A DNA stretch of 64,000 bases from Hyphomicrobiaceae bacterium (lineage in GTDB: Bacteria > Pseudomonadota > Alphaproteobacteria > Rhizobiales > Hyphomicrobiaceae), in contig JALHMB010000007.1 in NCBI GenBank assembly GCA_022844275.1, positions 310,001 to 374,000 of the forward strand, read 5' to 3'. The notes under the pieces are model-generated. The model was not told the origin of the DNA, ran no database searches, and was given only the letters and a program-made list of their open reading frames with translations. Shown one piece after another: positions 48,571 to 57,958 of this stretch. A program made the position numbers and the translations under genes. How positions within the stretch are numbered: the stretch's first letter is position 1; each line of letters begins with the position of its first letter.

Positions 48571-50193
48571 ATGAATAGGCGAGTTCTGACGGGGCGCCGC
48601 CTCGTCGCGCTGACGAGCGCCGCTTGGCTCGGCGCGGCCGCAGGTGTAGCTCCAGCCATGGCGCAGGGAACGCTCAGGATCGCCATGACGGCGACCGACG
48701 TACCGACGACGACGGGCGTGCCGAACAACGGCTTCGAGGGCGTGCGCTTCATGGGCTATACCGCCTTCGACGCGCTCGTGAACTGGGATCTGAGCAGCGC
48801 CGACAAACCAGCCGACATCAAGCCGGGGCTTGCCGAGAGTTGGGCCCAGGACAAGAGCGATCCCAAGAAGTGGGTCTTCAAGCTGCGGCAAGGCGTGAAG
48901 TTCCACGACGGCACGCCATTCAATGCGGACGCCGCTGTCTGGAATCTCGATCGCAGCTTCAACAAGGACTCGAAGCAGTTCGATACGCAGGGGTCAGCGA
49001 TCAACCGCGGCCGCCCGACCTACATTGCCGACGGCGGCTACAAGAAGATCGACGACAACACGATCGAGTTCACGACGACGCGCCCGATCTCCTACTTCCC
49101 TTATGTGCTGACGACGATCTTCTACGTGAGCCCCACAGCCTTCGAAAAGGCCGGGAACTGGGCCGAATTCGCGAAGGCGCCGATCGGCACGGGCCCCTTC
49201 ATCGCACGCAACTTCAAGCCGCGCATCAGCATCGATCTCGACAAGAACAAGGACTACTGGGACAAGGATCGCATTCCCAAGGTCGACAAGGTCGTGCTCT
49301 TTCCCATGCCTGAGGCGAACACGCGCCTTGCGGCGCTCCGTTCAGGCCAGGTCGACTGGGTCGAGGTGCCGCCGCCAGACTCCATCGCAGGCCTCAAGGG
49401 CGCCGGCTTCAGCGTCGTCACCAACAGCTATCCGCACGTCTGGCCATGGGTGCTCAACACAGCCCGGGCCGACTCGCCCTTCCGCGACGTCAAGGTCCGT
49501 CAGGCCATCAACTATTGCGTCGATCGCGATGGCCTCGTGACGCTGCTCAACGGAACGGCCGAACCCTCGGTCGGCTTCTTCAAGAAGACCGACGCGCGCT
49601 TCGGCAATCCCAAGAACGCCTATAAGTTCGATCCTGCAATGGCCAAGAAGCTGCTGGCCGAAGCAGGCTACGGCCCCGACAAGCCGGCCAAAGGCAAGAT
49701 CATGATCTCGACCTCCGGCTCGGGTCAGATGCTGCCACTGCCCATGAACGAGTTCCTGCAGCAGTCCATGAAGCAGTGCGGCTTCGACATCAGCTTCGAG
49801 GTCGTCGAGTGGGGCACGATGCTCGTCGCCTTCCGCAACGAGCCGACGGCATCGCAGGCGGCCAACTCGGATGCTCTCAACATCAGCCTCGTCTCATCAG
49901 ACGTCTCGATGGTCGTGCGCTGGTTCTACGGCGACAACAGCACGCCCAAGGGTTCGAACTGGGGTCACTGGAAGAACCCCGCCTTCGACGGCCTCCTCGC
50001 CAAGATGGAGAGCGCCCCCAACGCGGACGAGTTCAACAAGGCCGTCACGGCTATGCATGAAATCCTCGTCGACGATGCGCCGTGGGTCTGGATCGTCCAC
50101 GACGGCAATCCGCGCGCCATGACGAAGCGCGTGCAGGGCTTCGTCAGCGCTCAGAGCTGGTTCCAGGATCTGACGCGCGTTTCAATCAAGTAA
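48571..50193 (+). CDS. ABC transporter substrate-binding protein, family 5
   Basis: A 540-residue periplasmic solute-binding protein. It has a signal peptide ending AMAQG, then the family-5 (peptide/nickel type) pattern GLAESWAQD... KWVFKLRQGVKFHDGTPF near residue 100. Ligand class is probably peptide, amide or opine-like. ATG 48571 is set by AGGGAGAG just ahead; the longer frame is a shadow. Four ABC genes follow on the same strand. The region 48309-48570 is the divergent control region and contains TATACT at 48487-48492 with no good minus-35. Confidence 0.9.
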   Translation: MNRRVLTGRRLVALTSAAWLGAAAGVAPAMAQGTLRIAMTATDVPTTTGVPNNGFEGVRFMGYTAFDALVNWDLSSADKPADIKPGLAESWAQDKSDPKKWVFKLRQGVKFHDGTPFNADAAVWNLDRSFNKDSKQFDTQGSAINRGRPTYIADGGYKKIDDNTIEFTTTRPISYFPYVLTTIFYVSPTAFEKAGNWAEFAKAPIGTGPFIARNFKPRISIDLDKNKDYWDKDRIPKVDKVVLFPMPEANTRLAALRSGQVDWVEVPPPDSIAGLKGAGFSVVTNSYPHVWPWVLNTARADSPFRDVKVRQAINYCVDRDGLVTLLNGTAEPSVGFFKKTDARFGNPKNAYKFDPAMAKKLLAEAGYGPDKPAKGKIMISTSGSGQMLPLPMNEFLQQSMKQCGFDISFEVVEWGTMLVAFRNEPTASQAANSDALNISLVSSDVSMVVRWFYGDNSTPKGSNWGHWKNPAFDGLLAKMESAPNADEFNKAVTAMHEILVDDAPWVWIVHDGNPRAMTKRVQGFVSAQSWFQDLTRVSIK

Positions 50194-50288
50194 TCCGCGC
50201 GCCGTTCAGCGACAAGGCATAGTCCCTTTCCGCCCACCCGAGGCGGAGAGGGGCGCCCCATCCCTTGCTATGCGAGGCTCTCGGGCTC

Positions 50289-51230
50289 ATGTGGTTCTTT
50301 ATCGTTCGCAGAGTTCTCTACGCCGTTCCGATCCTGCTCGGCGTGTCGATGGTTGTGTTCGTTCTCATGAAAATGGTGCCGGGCGATGCGGCGGACATCA
50401 TGATCCCGCCCGAGGCGCCGAAGGAAGTCGCGGACATGATCCGCGCCCGCTTCGGTCTCGATCAGCCCGCTCACATCCAGTACCTGCGCTGGCTCCAGGC
50501 CATGGCCAGCGGCGATCTCGGCACGTCGATCTTCACGAACCAGCCCGTCGCGGAGGAGCTTTTCGGCGCTCTGGCCAACACGATGAAGATCGCGCTCCCC
50601 GCCGTCTTCCTCGGCTTCTCGCTCGGCGTGCTGCTCGGCGCGCTCGCCGCCTACTACAACGGCTCCTGGCTCGACAAGCTCTTCTCGGGCGTTGCCATCG
50701 CCGGCGTGAGCCTGCCGCACTACTGGGTCGGCATGGTCCTTGTCGCGATCTTCGCCGTGTCCCTCAATATTCTGCCTGGTCAGGGCATGGGACCGGAGGG
50801 GTTCCCAACGACGTGGGAGCACATCCAGCATCTCATTCTTCCCGTGGTCACGCTCTCCCTCATCCCGATGGGCGTCATCAGCCGCCTCGTGCGCGCCAAT
50901 GTGCTCGAGATCCGTTCCATGGAGTTCGTGTCGGCACTGCAGGCTAAAGGCCTCAGAGGTCCGCGCGTTCTGCTTCACATCATGAAAAACGCCGCGCCCT
51001 CGGCGCTGGCACTTATGGGCCTACAATTCGGCTACCTGCTCGGCGGTTCCATTCTCGTCGAGACCGTCTTCAACTGGCCTGGCTCAGGCAGCCTACTCAA
51101 TCTCGCGATCTTCCGGCGCGATATTCCCGTCCTCTCCGCCACGATCCTGGTGCTCGCCACCATCTTCGTCGTCATCAACATCCTGGTCGACGTGCTGCAA
51201 GCACTGATCGACCCGCGCATCCGACGCTAG
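50289..51230 (+). CDS. ABC permease, DppB/OppB type
   Basis: A 313-residue permease with about six membrane helices, beginning MWFFIVRRVLYAVPILLGVS. The binding-protein-dependent EAA-type motif is near IRSMEFVSALQAKGLRGPRV. ATG 50289 is preferred to the TTG at 50265. It pairs with the DppC-type permease 10 bases after its stop. Confidence 0.9.
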   Translation: MWFFIVRRVLYAVPILLGVSMVVFVLMKMVPGDAADIMIPPEAPKEVADMIRARFGLDQPAHIQYLRWLQAMASGDLGTSIFTNQPVAEELFGALANTMKIALPAVFLGFSLGVLLGALAAYYNGSWLDKLFSGVAIAGVSLPHYWVGMVLVAIFAVSLNILPGQGMGPEGFPTTWEHIQHLILPVVTLSLIPMGVISRLVRANVLEIRSMEFVSALQAKGLRGPRVLLHIMKNAAPSALALMGLQFGYLLGGSILVETVFNWPGSGSLLNLAIFRRDIPVLSATILVLATIFVVINILVDVLQALIDPRIRR

Positions 51231-51240
51231 GCCCCGACTC

Positions 51241-52140
51241 ATGGCCACGCAGGACACCATCGTCGTTCCCACACCCGACGCGGTACGCCGCGCCGAAGCG
51301 GGCAAGGGCTACTGGACGCGGGTGCGCGAACGTCTGCTCGCCGACCGCGTCACCCTCGCCGTCATGATCCTGCTCGCATGCATTGTACTCATGGCCGTCG
51401 CGGCGCCGCTGTTCGCGACACACGACCCCTTGGCGAGCTCCGTCCTCGCACGTCTCAAGTCCCCGGGCTACAACGGACACTGGCTCGGCACCGACGAGGT
51501 CGGCCGCGATCTCTACAGCCGCATTCTCTACGGCGGGCGCCTCTCGCTGCTCTGTGGTGTCGCACCCGTTGCCTTCGCACTTCTTATTGGTGGCAGCCTC
51601 GGTCTGCTCGCGGGCTACAGCGGCGGCATGATCAACAGCCTGATCATGCGCAGCATGGATATTCTCTATGCCTTCCCCTCGATCCTGCTGGCGATTGCCA
51701 TTTGCGGCATGCTCGGCTCAGGGCTCGGCAATACCATCCTCGCGCTCACCATCACGTTCATCCCACCGATCGTACGCATCTCTGAGACCGTGACGACGCA
51801 AGTGCGCTCGGCCGAGTTTGTCGAGGCTGCTCGCGCAAGCGGCGCGCGTCCCGCGTCGATCATCCGCTTCCACATCCTCAACAACGTGCTCGGACCGATC
51901 CTCGTCTATGCGACATCCCTGATCTCGATCTCGATCATCCTCGCGGCGGGCCTGAGCTTCCTCGGCCTCGGCGTCACACCGCCGGATGCCGAGTGGGGCC
52001 TGATGCTGAACAATCTCCGTCAAGCCATCTGGGTCAACCCGCTCGTCGCGGCACTTCCCGGCGCGATGATCTTCATAACGTCCATGTGCTTCAACCTGAC
52101 GAGCGACGGACTGCGCACGGCCATGGACGTACGCATATGA
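51241..52140 (+). CDS. ABC permease, DppC/OppC type
   Basis: A 299-residue permease. It has a soluble N-terminal tail, a first helix (VTLAVMILLACIVLMAVAA), then the HWLGTDEVGRDLYSRILYGG signature of DppC proteins, and further helices. Its EAA-type loop (VEAARASGARPASIIRFHIL) contacts the ATPases. Confidence 0.92.
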   Translation: MATQDTIVVPTPDAVRRAEAGKGYWTRVRERLLADRVTLAVMILLACIVLMAVAAPLFATHDPLASSVLARLKSPGYNGHWLGTDEVGRDLYSRILYGGRLSLLCGVAPVAFALLIGGSLGLLAGYSGGMINSLIMRSMDILYAFPSILLAIAICGMLGSGLGNTILALTITFIPPIVRISETVTTQVRSAEFVEAARASGARPASIIRFHILNNVLGPILVYATSLISISIILAAGLSFLGLGVTPPDAEWGLMLNNLRQAIWVNPLVAALPGAMIFITSMCFNLTSDGLRTAMDVRI

Positions 52141-52150
52141 GGTCATTTCT

Positions 52151-53179
52151 ATGAGCGCGGATGTCCTCCTCGAAGTGTATGCGCTGCGCCGCTACTTCCC
52201 GATCCGCGGCGGGTTGCTCCAGCGCCAGGTGGCGACCGTCCAGGCCGTTGACGACATCTCGTTCGCCGTGCGCCGGGGCGAAACGCTCGGCATTGTCGGC
52301 GAATCCGGTTGCGGCAAGTCGACAACCGCACGCCTGCTGATCCACCTTCTCGAGGCGGATGCGGGCACCATCACACTTGAAGGCCGCGCAATCGGCGATG
52401 CGAGTGGCCTCACGGCACGCGAGTTCCGCCGCCAAGTCCAGATGGTGTTTCAGGACAGCTATTCCTCGCTCAATCCGCGTTGCACGATCGAGGATACCAT
52501 TGCCTACGGCCCGACCGTGCATGGCCTCTCCTGGTCGGCGGCCCGCACGCGTGCGCGCAGTCTCCTCGGCAAGGTGGGGCTCGATCCGGAACTGTTCGCG
52601 ACGCGATACCCGCACGAGCTCTCCGGCGGGCAACGCCAGCGCGTGAACATCGCTCGCGCGCTCGCGCTCGAGCCTCGCGTCATCGTCCTGGATGAACCCG
52701 TTTCGGCGCTCGACAAGTCCGTCGAGGCGCAAGTATTGAACCTACTCGTCGACCTCAAGAATGAACTCGGCTTGACCTACGTCTTCATCTCGCACGATCT
52801 CAATGTCGTGCAATACATCAGCGACCGCGTGCTCGTGATGTACCTCGGCAAGATCGTCGAAGTTGGCCCCGTCGACAGCATCTACGGAAATCCGCGCCAC
52901 CCCTACACGCGTGCGCTGCTCGGTGCGATGCCATCCATGGACCCGGACAACCGCGGCAAGCAGGCGACACTCACGGGTGATCCGCCGAACCCGATCAATC
53001 CGCCCCCCGGTTGCCGCTTCCACACACGCTGCGCACACGCCGAGATGTGCTGCTCCACGCGCGAACCGAAGCTCGCCGCCAATACGGGCACGGGAAATCC
53101 CACCGGCGATCATCTCGCCGCGTGCCATATGCTGATCCCAGGGTCTGGCCACAGCGCCGCGCCGGCAGCTGCGGCTTGA
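52151..53179 (+). CDS. ABC ATPase, DppF/OppF type
   Basis: A 342-residue nucleotide-binding protein. Walker [10 protein letters not shown], the ABC signature [13 protein letters not shown] and Walker [13 protein letters not shown] are all present, with the C-terminal oligopeptide-ABC extension ([15 protein letters not shown]). In most operons the DppD partner comes first; here the order is F then D. It starts 10 bases after the DppC stop. Confidence 0.93.
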   Translation: MSADVLLEVYALRRYFPIRGGLLQRQVATVQAVDDISFAVRRGETLGIVGESGCGKSTTARLLIHLLEADAGTITLEGRAIGDASGLTAREFRRQVQMVFQDSYSSLNPRCTIEDTIAYGPTVHGLSWSAARTRARSLLGKVGLDPELFATRYPHELSGGQRQRVNIARALALEPRVIVLDEPVSALDKSVEAQVLNLLVDLKNELGLTYVFISHDLNVVQYISDRVLVMYLGKIVEVGPVDSIYGNPRHPYTRALLGAMPSMDPDNRGKQATLTGDPPNPINPPPGCRFHTRCAHAEMCCSTREPKLAANTGTGNPTGDHLAACHMLIPGSGHSAAPAAAA

Positions 53180-53193
53180 GGGAGAAGGCCGGT

Positions 53194-54207
53194 ATGAGCG
53201 TCGCCACCATCCCCAAAGAATGCACTGCCGCCAACGAAGGCGCGAAGCCGCTCGTGCGCGTCAACAACCTGACCGTCCGCTTCATCACACGCGATCGAAC
53301 GATCGACGCGGTGAACGGCGTGAGCTTCACGGTCGATGCCGGCGAAGTACTCTGCATTCTCGGCGAGTCGGGCTCCGGCAAGAGCGTTACCTTGCGCGCG
53401 ATGATGCGGCTCCTGCCACCGCATCTCACGAAGATATCGGGCGAGATCACAGTCGACGACGAGGACATCCTGAGCCTCGGTGCTCCCGCGCTCAGCGACC
53501 TGCGCGGCGGCGAGGTCGCCATGATCTTCCAGGAGCCGATGACCTCGTTCGATCCGGTCTTCACCATCGGAAACCAGATCATCGAGACGGTGAAGCGTCA
53601 CGACGGCCTCTCGGAGAGCGATGCCAGGAAGCGCGCCCTCGAACTGCTCGAAATGGTGCAGATCCCCTCGCCCGCGCGACGGCTCGACAACTATCCGCAC
53701 GAGATGTCAGGCGGTATGCGCCAGCGCGCCATGATTGCGCTCGCGCTCTCCTGCCGGCCGCGCCTCCTACTTGCCGACGAGCCGACGACCGCGCTCGACG
53801 CGACCGTGCAGATCCAGATCCTGCAGCTCTTGCACCGCCTCCAGCGCGAGCTCGGCATGGCCGTCCTCTTCGTCACGCACGACGTCGGCGTGGCCGTCGA
53901 GATATCGGACCGTATTGCCGTGATGTATGCCGGCCGCTTCGTCGAGACGGGGCCAGTGCGCGCGGTTATCCGCGAGCCTCAGCATCCCTACACGCAGGGC
54001 CTGCTGGCCTCGACGGTCAACGGCGCCATGCGCGGCAAGCGCCTCGAAGCGATCCCGGGTTCTCCGGTAAATCTAGCTGCACTGCCGCCTGGATGCGCCT
54101 TCGCGCCGCGCTGCCGCCATGCCGAACCGGCCTGCGCCGTGCCGCCACCCGAGACGTGGATCGAGCCGACGCGCATGGTCCGCTGCATCAGAGCGACGCC
54201 GAAATAG
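53194..54207 (+). CDS. ABC ATPase, DppD/OppD type
   Basis: A 337-residue nucleotide-binding protein with Walker A GESGSGKSV, signature EMSGGMRQRAMIA, Walker B LLLADEPTTALD and the C-terminal Cys-rich oligopeptide tail (GCAFAPRCRHAEPAC). ATG 53194 follows a GAGGGAGAAGG site, 14 bases after the DppF-type stop; the longer frame overlaps that gene. It ends 11 bases before the amidase gene on the other strand. Confidence 0.93.
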   Translation: MSVATIPKECTAANEGAKPLVRVNNLTVRFITRDRTIDAVNGVSFTVDAGEVLCILGESGSGKSVTLRAMMRLLPPHLTKISGEITVDDEDILSLGAPALSDLRGGEVAMIFQEPMTSFDPVFTIGNQIIETVKRHDGLSESDARKRALELLEMVQIPSPARRLDNYPHEMSGGMRQRAMIALALSCRPRLLLADEPTTALDATVQIQILQLLHRLQRELGMAVLFVTHDVGVAVEISDRIAVMYAGRFVETGPVRAVIREPQHPYTQGLLASTVNGAMRGKRLEAIPGSPVNLAALPPGCAFAPRCRHAEPACAVPPPETWIEPTRMVRCIRATPK

Positions 54208-54218
54208 CTTCGCGTAGC

Positions 54219-55658
54219 CTACGCTGCGATCGACGGCCGACGCCGGTGCCAGTCCGTATCGCTCTGATAAGCGTCGGCAATCTTCAGAATTCGACCTTCG
54301 CCGAACGGGCGGCCCTGGATCTGGAAGCCGATCGGCAGACCGTCGCTGTCGAAGCCGCACGGCACACTGACACCCGGGAGCCCCATGTAGTTAATCGGGC
54401 GCGTGTTCGCGGCAATCGCGCCAAAGGCATCTAGGGCCCCGGGCACGCCAGCGTCGACATCTGTCGCGGCAAGCGTCGGAACTTTCATGCGAATTGTCGG
54501 CACTGCGAAGGCATCGACCTTGTCGAACACCTCGCGGCCAAGCGCGCGCAGGATCGGACCGCGGCGCGAAAGAGCTTCGAGATAGTAGGCCGCCGGAAGC
54601 GAGAGGCTCGAATAGTGGCGCGCGGCGAGCGCGACCGAGTAGGCCTGGGAGCGCTCGCGCAGCCATTGCGCGTGAATAGTCGATCCCTCGACGCGCGACA
54701 CGATGGCGCCGTACGTGCTGATCGCATCCATATGCGGGATCGTGAGCCTAACGAGCGTCGCGCCTCGCGCCTTCAGCACCTCCATCGCCCCATCGAATGC
54801 GGCTACGACCTCAGGATCGGCACCGTCGAAGAAGAAGTTCGTGGGAATGCCGATGCGCAGGCCGCGGATGTCGCCGTCGAGTCCTGCCTCGTAGTCGGGC
54901 ACGGGCTCCTTCGAGGAAGTTGGATCGGCGGGGTCGTGCCCAGCGATGATCTTGAGCAGACGCGCACAGTCCCGCGCCGTACGCGCCAGCGGCCCGACGT
55001 TGTCGCACGTGAACGACAGTGGCATGGCGCCATAGCGCGAGACGCGCGTCTGCGTTCCCTTGATGCCCGTGATGCCGCACATGGTCGCCGGCAAGCGGAT
55101 CGAGCCACCAGTATCGGAGCCGAGCGCGCCGTAGATGAAGCGGGCGGCGACGGCCGCTCCCGAGCCGGACGAAGAACCGCCGGGGCAATAGTCGGCGTTC
55201 CATGGATTGCGGCAGTGACCGAAATGCGCGTTGTGGCCGGTCGGGTTCTGCGCGAACTCGGCCATGTTGAGCGTGCCGATCGTGAACGAGCCGGCGGCTT
55301 CGAGCCGTGAGATCGCCGTCGATGTGTACGCCGGGACGAATGAGCGGCGAATTTCCGAGCCCGCCGTGCAGACCTTGCCGGCGCGGTAGTACATGTCCTT
55401 GTGCGCGAGTGGCACACCGTGCAGCGGACCGCGGATCTGGCCGCCCTTGCGTTCCTTGTCGAGAACGGCGGCAGCTTCGAGCGCTTCCGTTTCCTCGAGT
55501 GAGATGACCGAGTTGAGTGCCTTGTCGCCGGCCTTGAAAGCCTTGAAGGCTGCGGTCGCGAGATCGACAGCGCTGAATTCGCCACTGCTGATGCCGTCGG
55601 CGGCCTCGACGAGCGTCAGGCTGGCAAGCGAAGTGCCCGGTGCGTCAAAAGCATTCAT
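54219..55658 (-). CDS. amidase-signature hydrolase, AtzE/GatA-like
   Basis: A 479-residue amidase-signature enzyme. The Ser-cisSer-Lys triad is seen as Lys in LAHKDMY, the cis-Ser in GGSSSGSG, and the nucleophile in GSDTGGSIRLPA. The gene overlaps the small upstream gene by ATGA. AtzE (1-carboxybiuret hydrolase) forms a complex with the GatC-like AtzG, encoded in exactly such a pair. Whether this enzyme acts on a biuret- or urea-type amide or another amide is unknown. AAGGAG precedes the start. Confidence 0.8.
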   Translation of the reverse strand: MNAFDAPGTSLASLTLVEAADGISSGEFSAVDLATAAFKAFKAGDKALNSVISLEETEALEAAAVLDKERKGGQIRGPLHGVPLAHKDMYYRAGKVCTAGSEIRRSFVPAYTSTAISRLEAAGSFTIGTLNMAEFAQNPTGHNAHFGHCRNPWNADYCPGGSSSGSGAAVAARFIYGALGSDTGGSIRLPATMCGITGIKGTQTRVSRYGAMPLSFTCDNVGPLARTARDCARLLKIIAGHDPADPTSSKEPVPDYEAGLDGDIRGLRIGIPTNFFFDGADPEVVAAFDGAMEVLKARGATLVRLTIPHMDAISTYGAIVSRVEGSTIHAQWLRERSQAYSVALAARHYSSLSLPAAYYLEALSRRGPILRALGREVFDKVDAFAVPTIRMKVPTLAATDVDAGVPGALDAFGAIAANTRPINYMGLPGVSVPCGFDSDGLPIGFQIQGRPFGEGRILKIADAYQSDTDWHRRRPSIAA

Positions 55659-55861
55659 GGCGCGCGCTCCTTGGTCTCCAGAAGTGCCGCCTCGAAACTC
55701 GACGGCTCATCCTCGAACCGTAGCTCCCCGCGCAGCTTCTCGAAGCTCTCGATCAGGCCGGCCATGGCCTTGGCTGCCTCTTCGGCAGAAGGATTCGGCG
55801 GTGTGACGCCATGCCATTGCGCTACCTGCGCCTTGACCAGATCCTCGATCGGCTTTTCCAT
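55655..55861 (-). CDS. AtzG/GatC-like small subunit
   Basis: A 68-residue acidic helical protein (ATG 55861; the frame upstream is non-coding-like). It ends FEDEPSSFEAALLE, similar in layout to the EPAPVF end of DUF4089/AtzG proteins, and has two predicted helices. Its stop overlaps the amidase start (ATGA), which is the usual arrangement of AtzG with AtzE. The identification rests on size, position and the C-terminal pattern; it could also be an unrelated small protein. Confidence 0.55.
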   Translation of the reverse strand: MEKPIEDLVKAQVAQWHGVTPPNPSAEEAAKAMAGLIESFEKLRGELRFEDEPSSFEAALLETKERAP

Positions 55862-56004
55862 TGCTGCGTACCTGCTTCCATTGATGCCGCAGCGAATGTG
55901 CACTCCCACCGGCACAGGTGACAAGCCCGGGCGCTGGACGAATTTCATGCGTGACGCACAGGAAGCAGCAGGGGAATCGCGCGGAAGGTGAGGACCTCAA
56001 GCGT

Positions 56005-56475
56005 TCAGGATGCCGGCGGCAATCGCTCGCTTTTGGCCAGCATCAGGCCACGCATCGTTCCGATCCCGAGTTCCAGACTCTCGGCGATCATTCGCGCCCG
56101 CTCGACAAAATAGGCCGCGGCCGCCGGAGGGCAAACTTCGTTGGCGATCTCAGCGAAGAGCGCGAGCCAGCGGTCGAAGTGCGAAGCATCGACCGGCAAC
56201 GGGGCATGGGCCTGCATCGGCCGGCCATGATAGCGCCCCGTCACGAGCGTCACGGACGACCAGAAGGCGCACATGCGCTCAAGGTGAGGCGTCCAATCGG
56301 AAATGCGTGCCGCGAATATCGGCCCGAGCACTTCGTCCGCCCGGATGCGATCATAGAACGTGTGCACGAGCCGCCGGATCATGTCCTCGTCAATGCCGGT
56401 GCGGGCCTGCACCTCGGCCGCGGCAACAGCGCGGCGCGCCTGGATATCCCGAATGTCGTGCGGATCCGTGCTCAT
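56005..56475 (-). CDS. group III truncated haemoglobin
   Basis: A 156-residue 2-on-2 globin. ATG 56475 is preferred over the GTG at 56490 because AAGGAAGG lies just ahead. Its HTFYDRIRADEVLGPIF and SDWTPHLERMCAFWSSV segments, with TGRYHGRPMQAHAPLPV, are the group III pattern; the proximal His lies in the HFDRWL stretch. Such globins bind O2, NO or CO. It lies about 85 bases downstream of the DpgC-like gene, on the same strand. Confidence 0.88.
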   Translation of the reverse strand: MSTDPHDIRDIQARRAVAAAEVQARTGIDEDMIRRLVHTFYDRIRADEVLGPIFAARISDWTPHLERMCAFWSSVTLVTGRYHGRPMQAHAPLPVDASHFDRWLALFAEIANEVCPPAAAAYFVERARMIAESLELGIGTMRGLMLAKSERLPPAS

Positions 56476-56560
56476 GCCTTCCTTGAACACGACACCGGGC
56501 GGCGATCAATTGATCTGGATCATAGCGGCGCGCTCATTTTGTCGCGCCTGGGATTGGCGC

Positions 56561-57958
56561 CTAAATCCGGCGGCTCTGCGCGGCCCAATTGCGCTCGAGA
56601 TTGGCGATGAGAGCGGGGCTGTAATGGCAGAAGGCCTGCTCGCGGGTGTAGAGGGCCATGTAGCGCCGGAACAGGTCGATGGGTTCCTGCCCGAGGCGCA
56701 GCGCACGGCGGTTCCCGATCGCTCCGACGGCCCCGGCGCCCGTCAAGTCAGCCACGACCCCTTCGATACTGGCCACCATGTCCTGGGGCGGGACGATCTC
56801 GTCGCAGATGAGCCGTCCCTCGGGCGAGTCGCACAGAAGGCGCCGCTCGAGCTGAATGGCCTGGCGCGCAAGCCGATCGCCGACGAAACGCGGCAGACGC
56901 AGATTGGCGAGGCCCGGAATGATCCCCTCCTTGCGCGCCGGCAGCGTCATGAAGGCGTCGGATGCGGCAATGACATAGTCCATGACGAGCAGAAGCTGGC
57001 AATGGCCGCCGATGGCGAACGCGTCGACGGCGGCGACCCAAGGCTTCTCGATGCCGCAGCCGTTGGCATCGTCGGGGAACACATCGGGCCGCGCGACGCC
57101 GCGGTAGATCTTGTGCACGAATCCGAGATCGCGGCGTAGAAACCACAGGTAAGGAATGGCGCCGCGGTAGAGGTGCGTCAGGTTGATCCCCGCGCCGAAG
57201 ATCCGGCGATCGCGGTACTTCGGGTGCTCGACAGGTCCACCGCGCATGACCACTATATCGCTTGCCGGATCGAGGATCGCGACATCGGTCGCAATCTCTG
57301 CGGCATCGAGCGTCGTATCGTCCTCGGCATTGAGGAAGCGCGGGTTGGTGGCAATGAAATGGATAATTCGTCCCTGCCGCTCCAGCCGAGCGGCGCCGAG
57401 ATCGAGGCTGCCGTCGGCGGCGAACCGCGATGCGGCCTCCACACTTTCGGCGCGCGGCAGCAGCATGGCGTGACAGAGATGAGAACCGGCAAGCTCGTCC
57501 GCGAGAACGCGCGCGACGAACAGGCCTTGGTCGATCTCGACGCCATCCTTGTCGCCCTGATTGAGGGCGGCCTCAATGGCAACCTCTTGCCGGGAGGGCA
57601 CAAGCCCCGGCACCGCATCGGCCGCCAGAAAGACCAGTTCCTCGATACGCACGAAGCGCGTGCGGCCTGCAGTCAGCGCGTCGTATAGCGCGCGTGTATG
57701 CGCTGCAAGAAAGCGGTCGCGCGCACCACGCGTGACCGAGAGAATGGCTTCCGCGGCGGCGCGCTCGGCGGCGCTCCGTGAGGGTTTCTTCGGTAGGGCG
57801 GAGATGAAGCGCGCGCCCTCGTTCCAAAATGCGCCATAGGCACGCTGGTCGGACGAAAAATCGACGGTTCCCTTGGGCTCAGTTGCCAGCCAGTCCGCAA
57901 CCACCTGCGCAGGAAGACCGGCAGAAGCAAGGATACCTATCGCACTCGGATTGCTCAT
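56561..57958 (-). CDS. DpgC-type dioxygenase of the enoyl-CoA hydratase superfamily
   Basis: A 465-residue protein longer than ordinary crotonases (about 260 residues). It has an N-terminal helical extension of about 200 residues, then the crotonase core with IEKPWVAAVDAFAIGGHCQ (oxyanion hole), a KEGIIPGLANLRLPRFVG segment and a long C-terminal helical tail. This layout and the EGIIPG..NLRL motif are those of DpgC, the cofactor-free (3,5-dihydroxyphenyl)acetyl-CoA 1,2-dioxygenase. DpgC turns an arylacetyl-CoA plus O2 into an arylglyoxylate plus CoA. The gene overlaps the CoA-ligase gene by ATGA, with AAGGAG ahead of its start. The exact substrate is unknown. Confidence 0.75.
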   Translation of the reverse strand: MSNPSAIGILASAGLPAQVVADWLATEPKGTVDFSSDQRAYGAFWNEGARFISALPKKPSRSAAERAAAEAILSVTRGARDRFLAAHTRALYDALTAGRTRFVRIEELVFLAADAVPGLVPSRQEVAIEAALNQGDKDGVEIDQGLFVARVLADELAGSHLCHAMLLPRAESVEAASRFAADGSLDLGAARLERQGRIIHFIATNPRFLNAEDDTTLDAAEIATDVAILDPASDIVVMRGGPVEHPKYRDRRIFGAGINLTHLYRGAIPYLWFLRRDLGFVHKIYRGVARPDVFPDDANGCGIEKPWVAAVDAFAIGGHCQLLLVMDYVIAASDAFMTLPARKEGIIPGLANLRLPRFVGDRLARQAIQLERRLLCDSPEGRLICDEIVPPQDMVASIEGVVADLTGAGAVGAIGNRRALRLGQEPIDLFRRYMALYTREQAFCHYSPALIANLERNWAAQSRRI

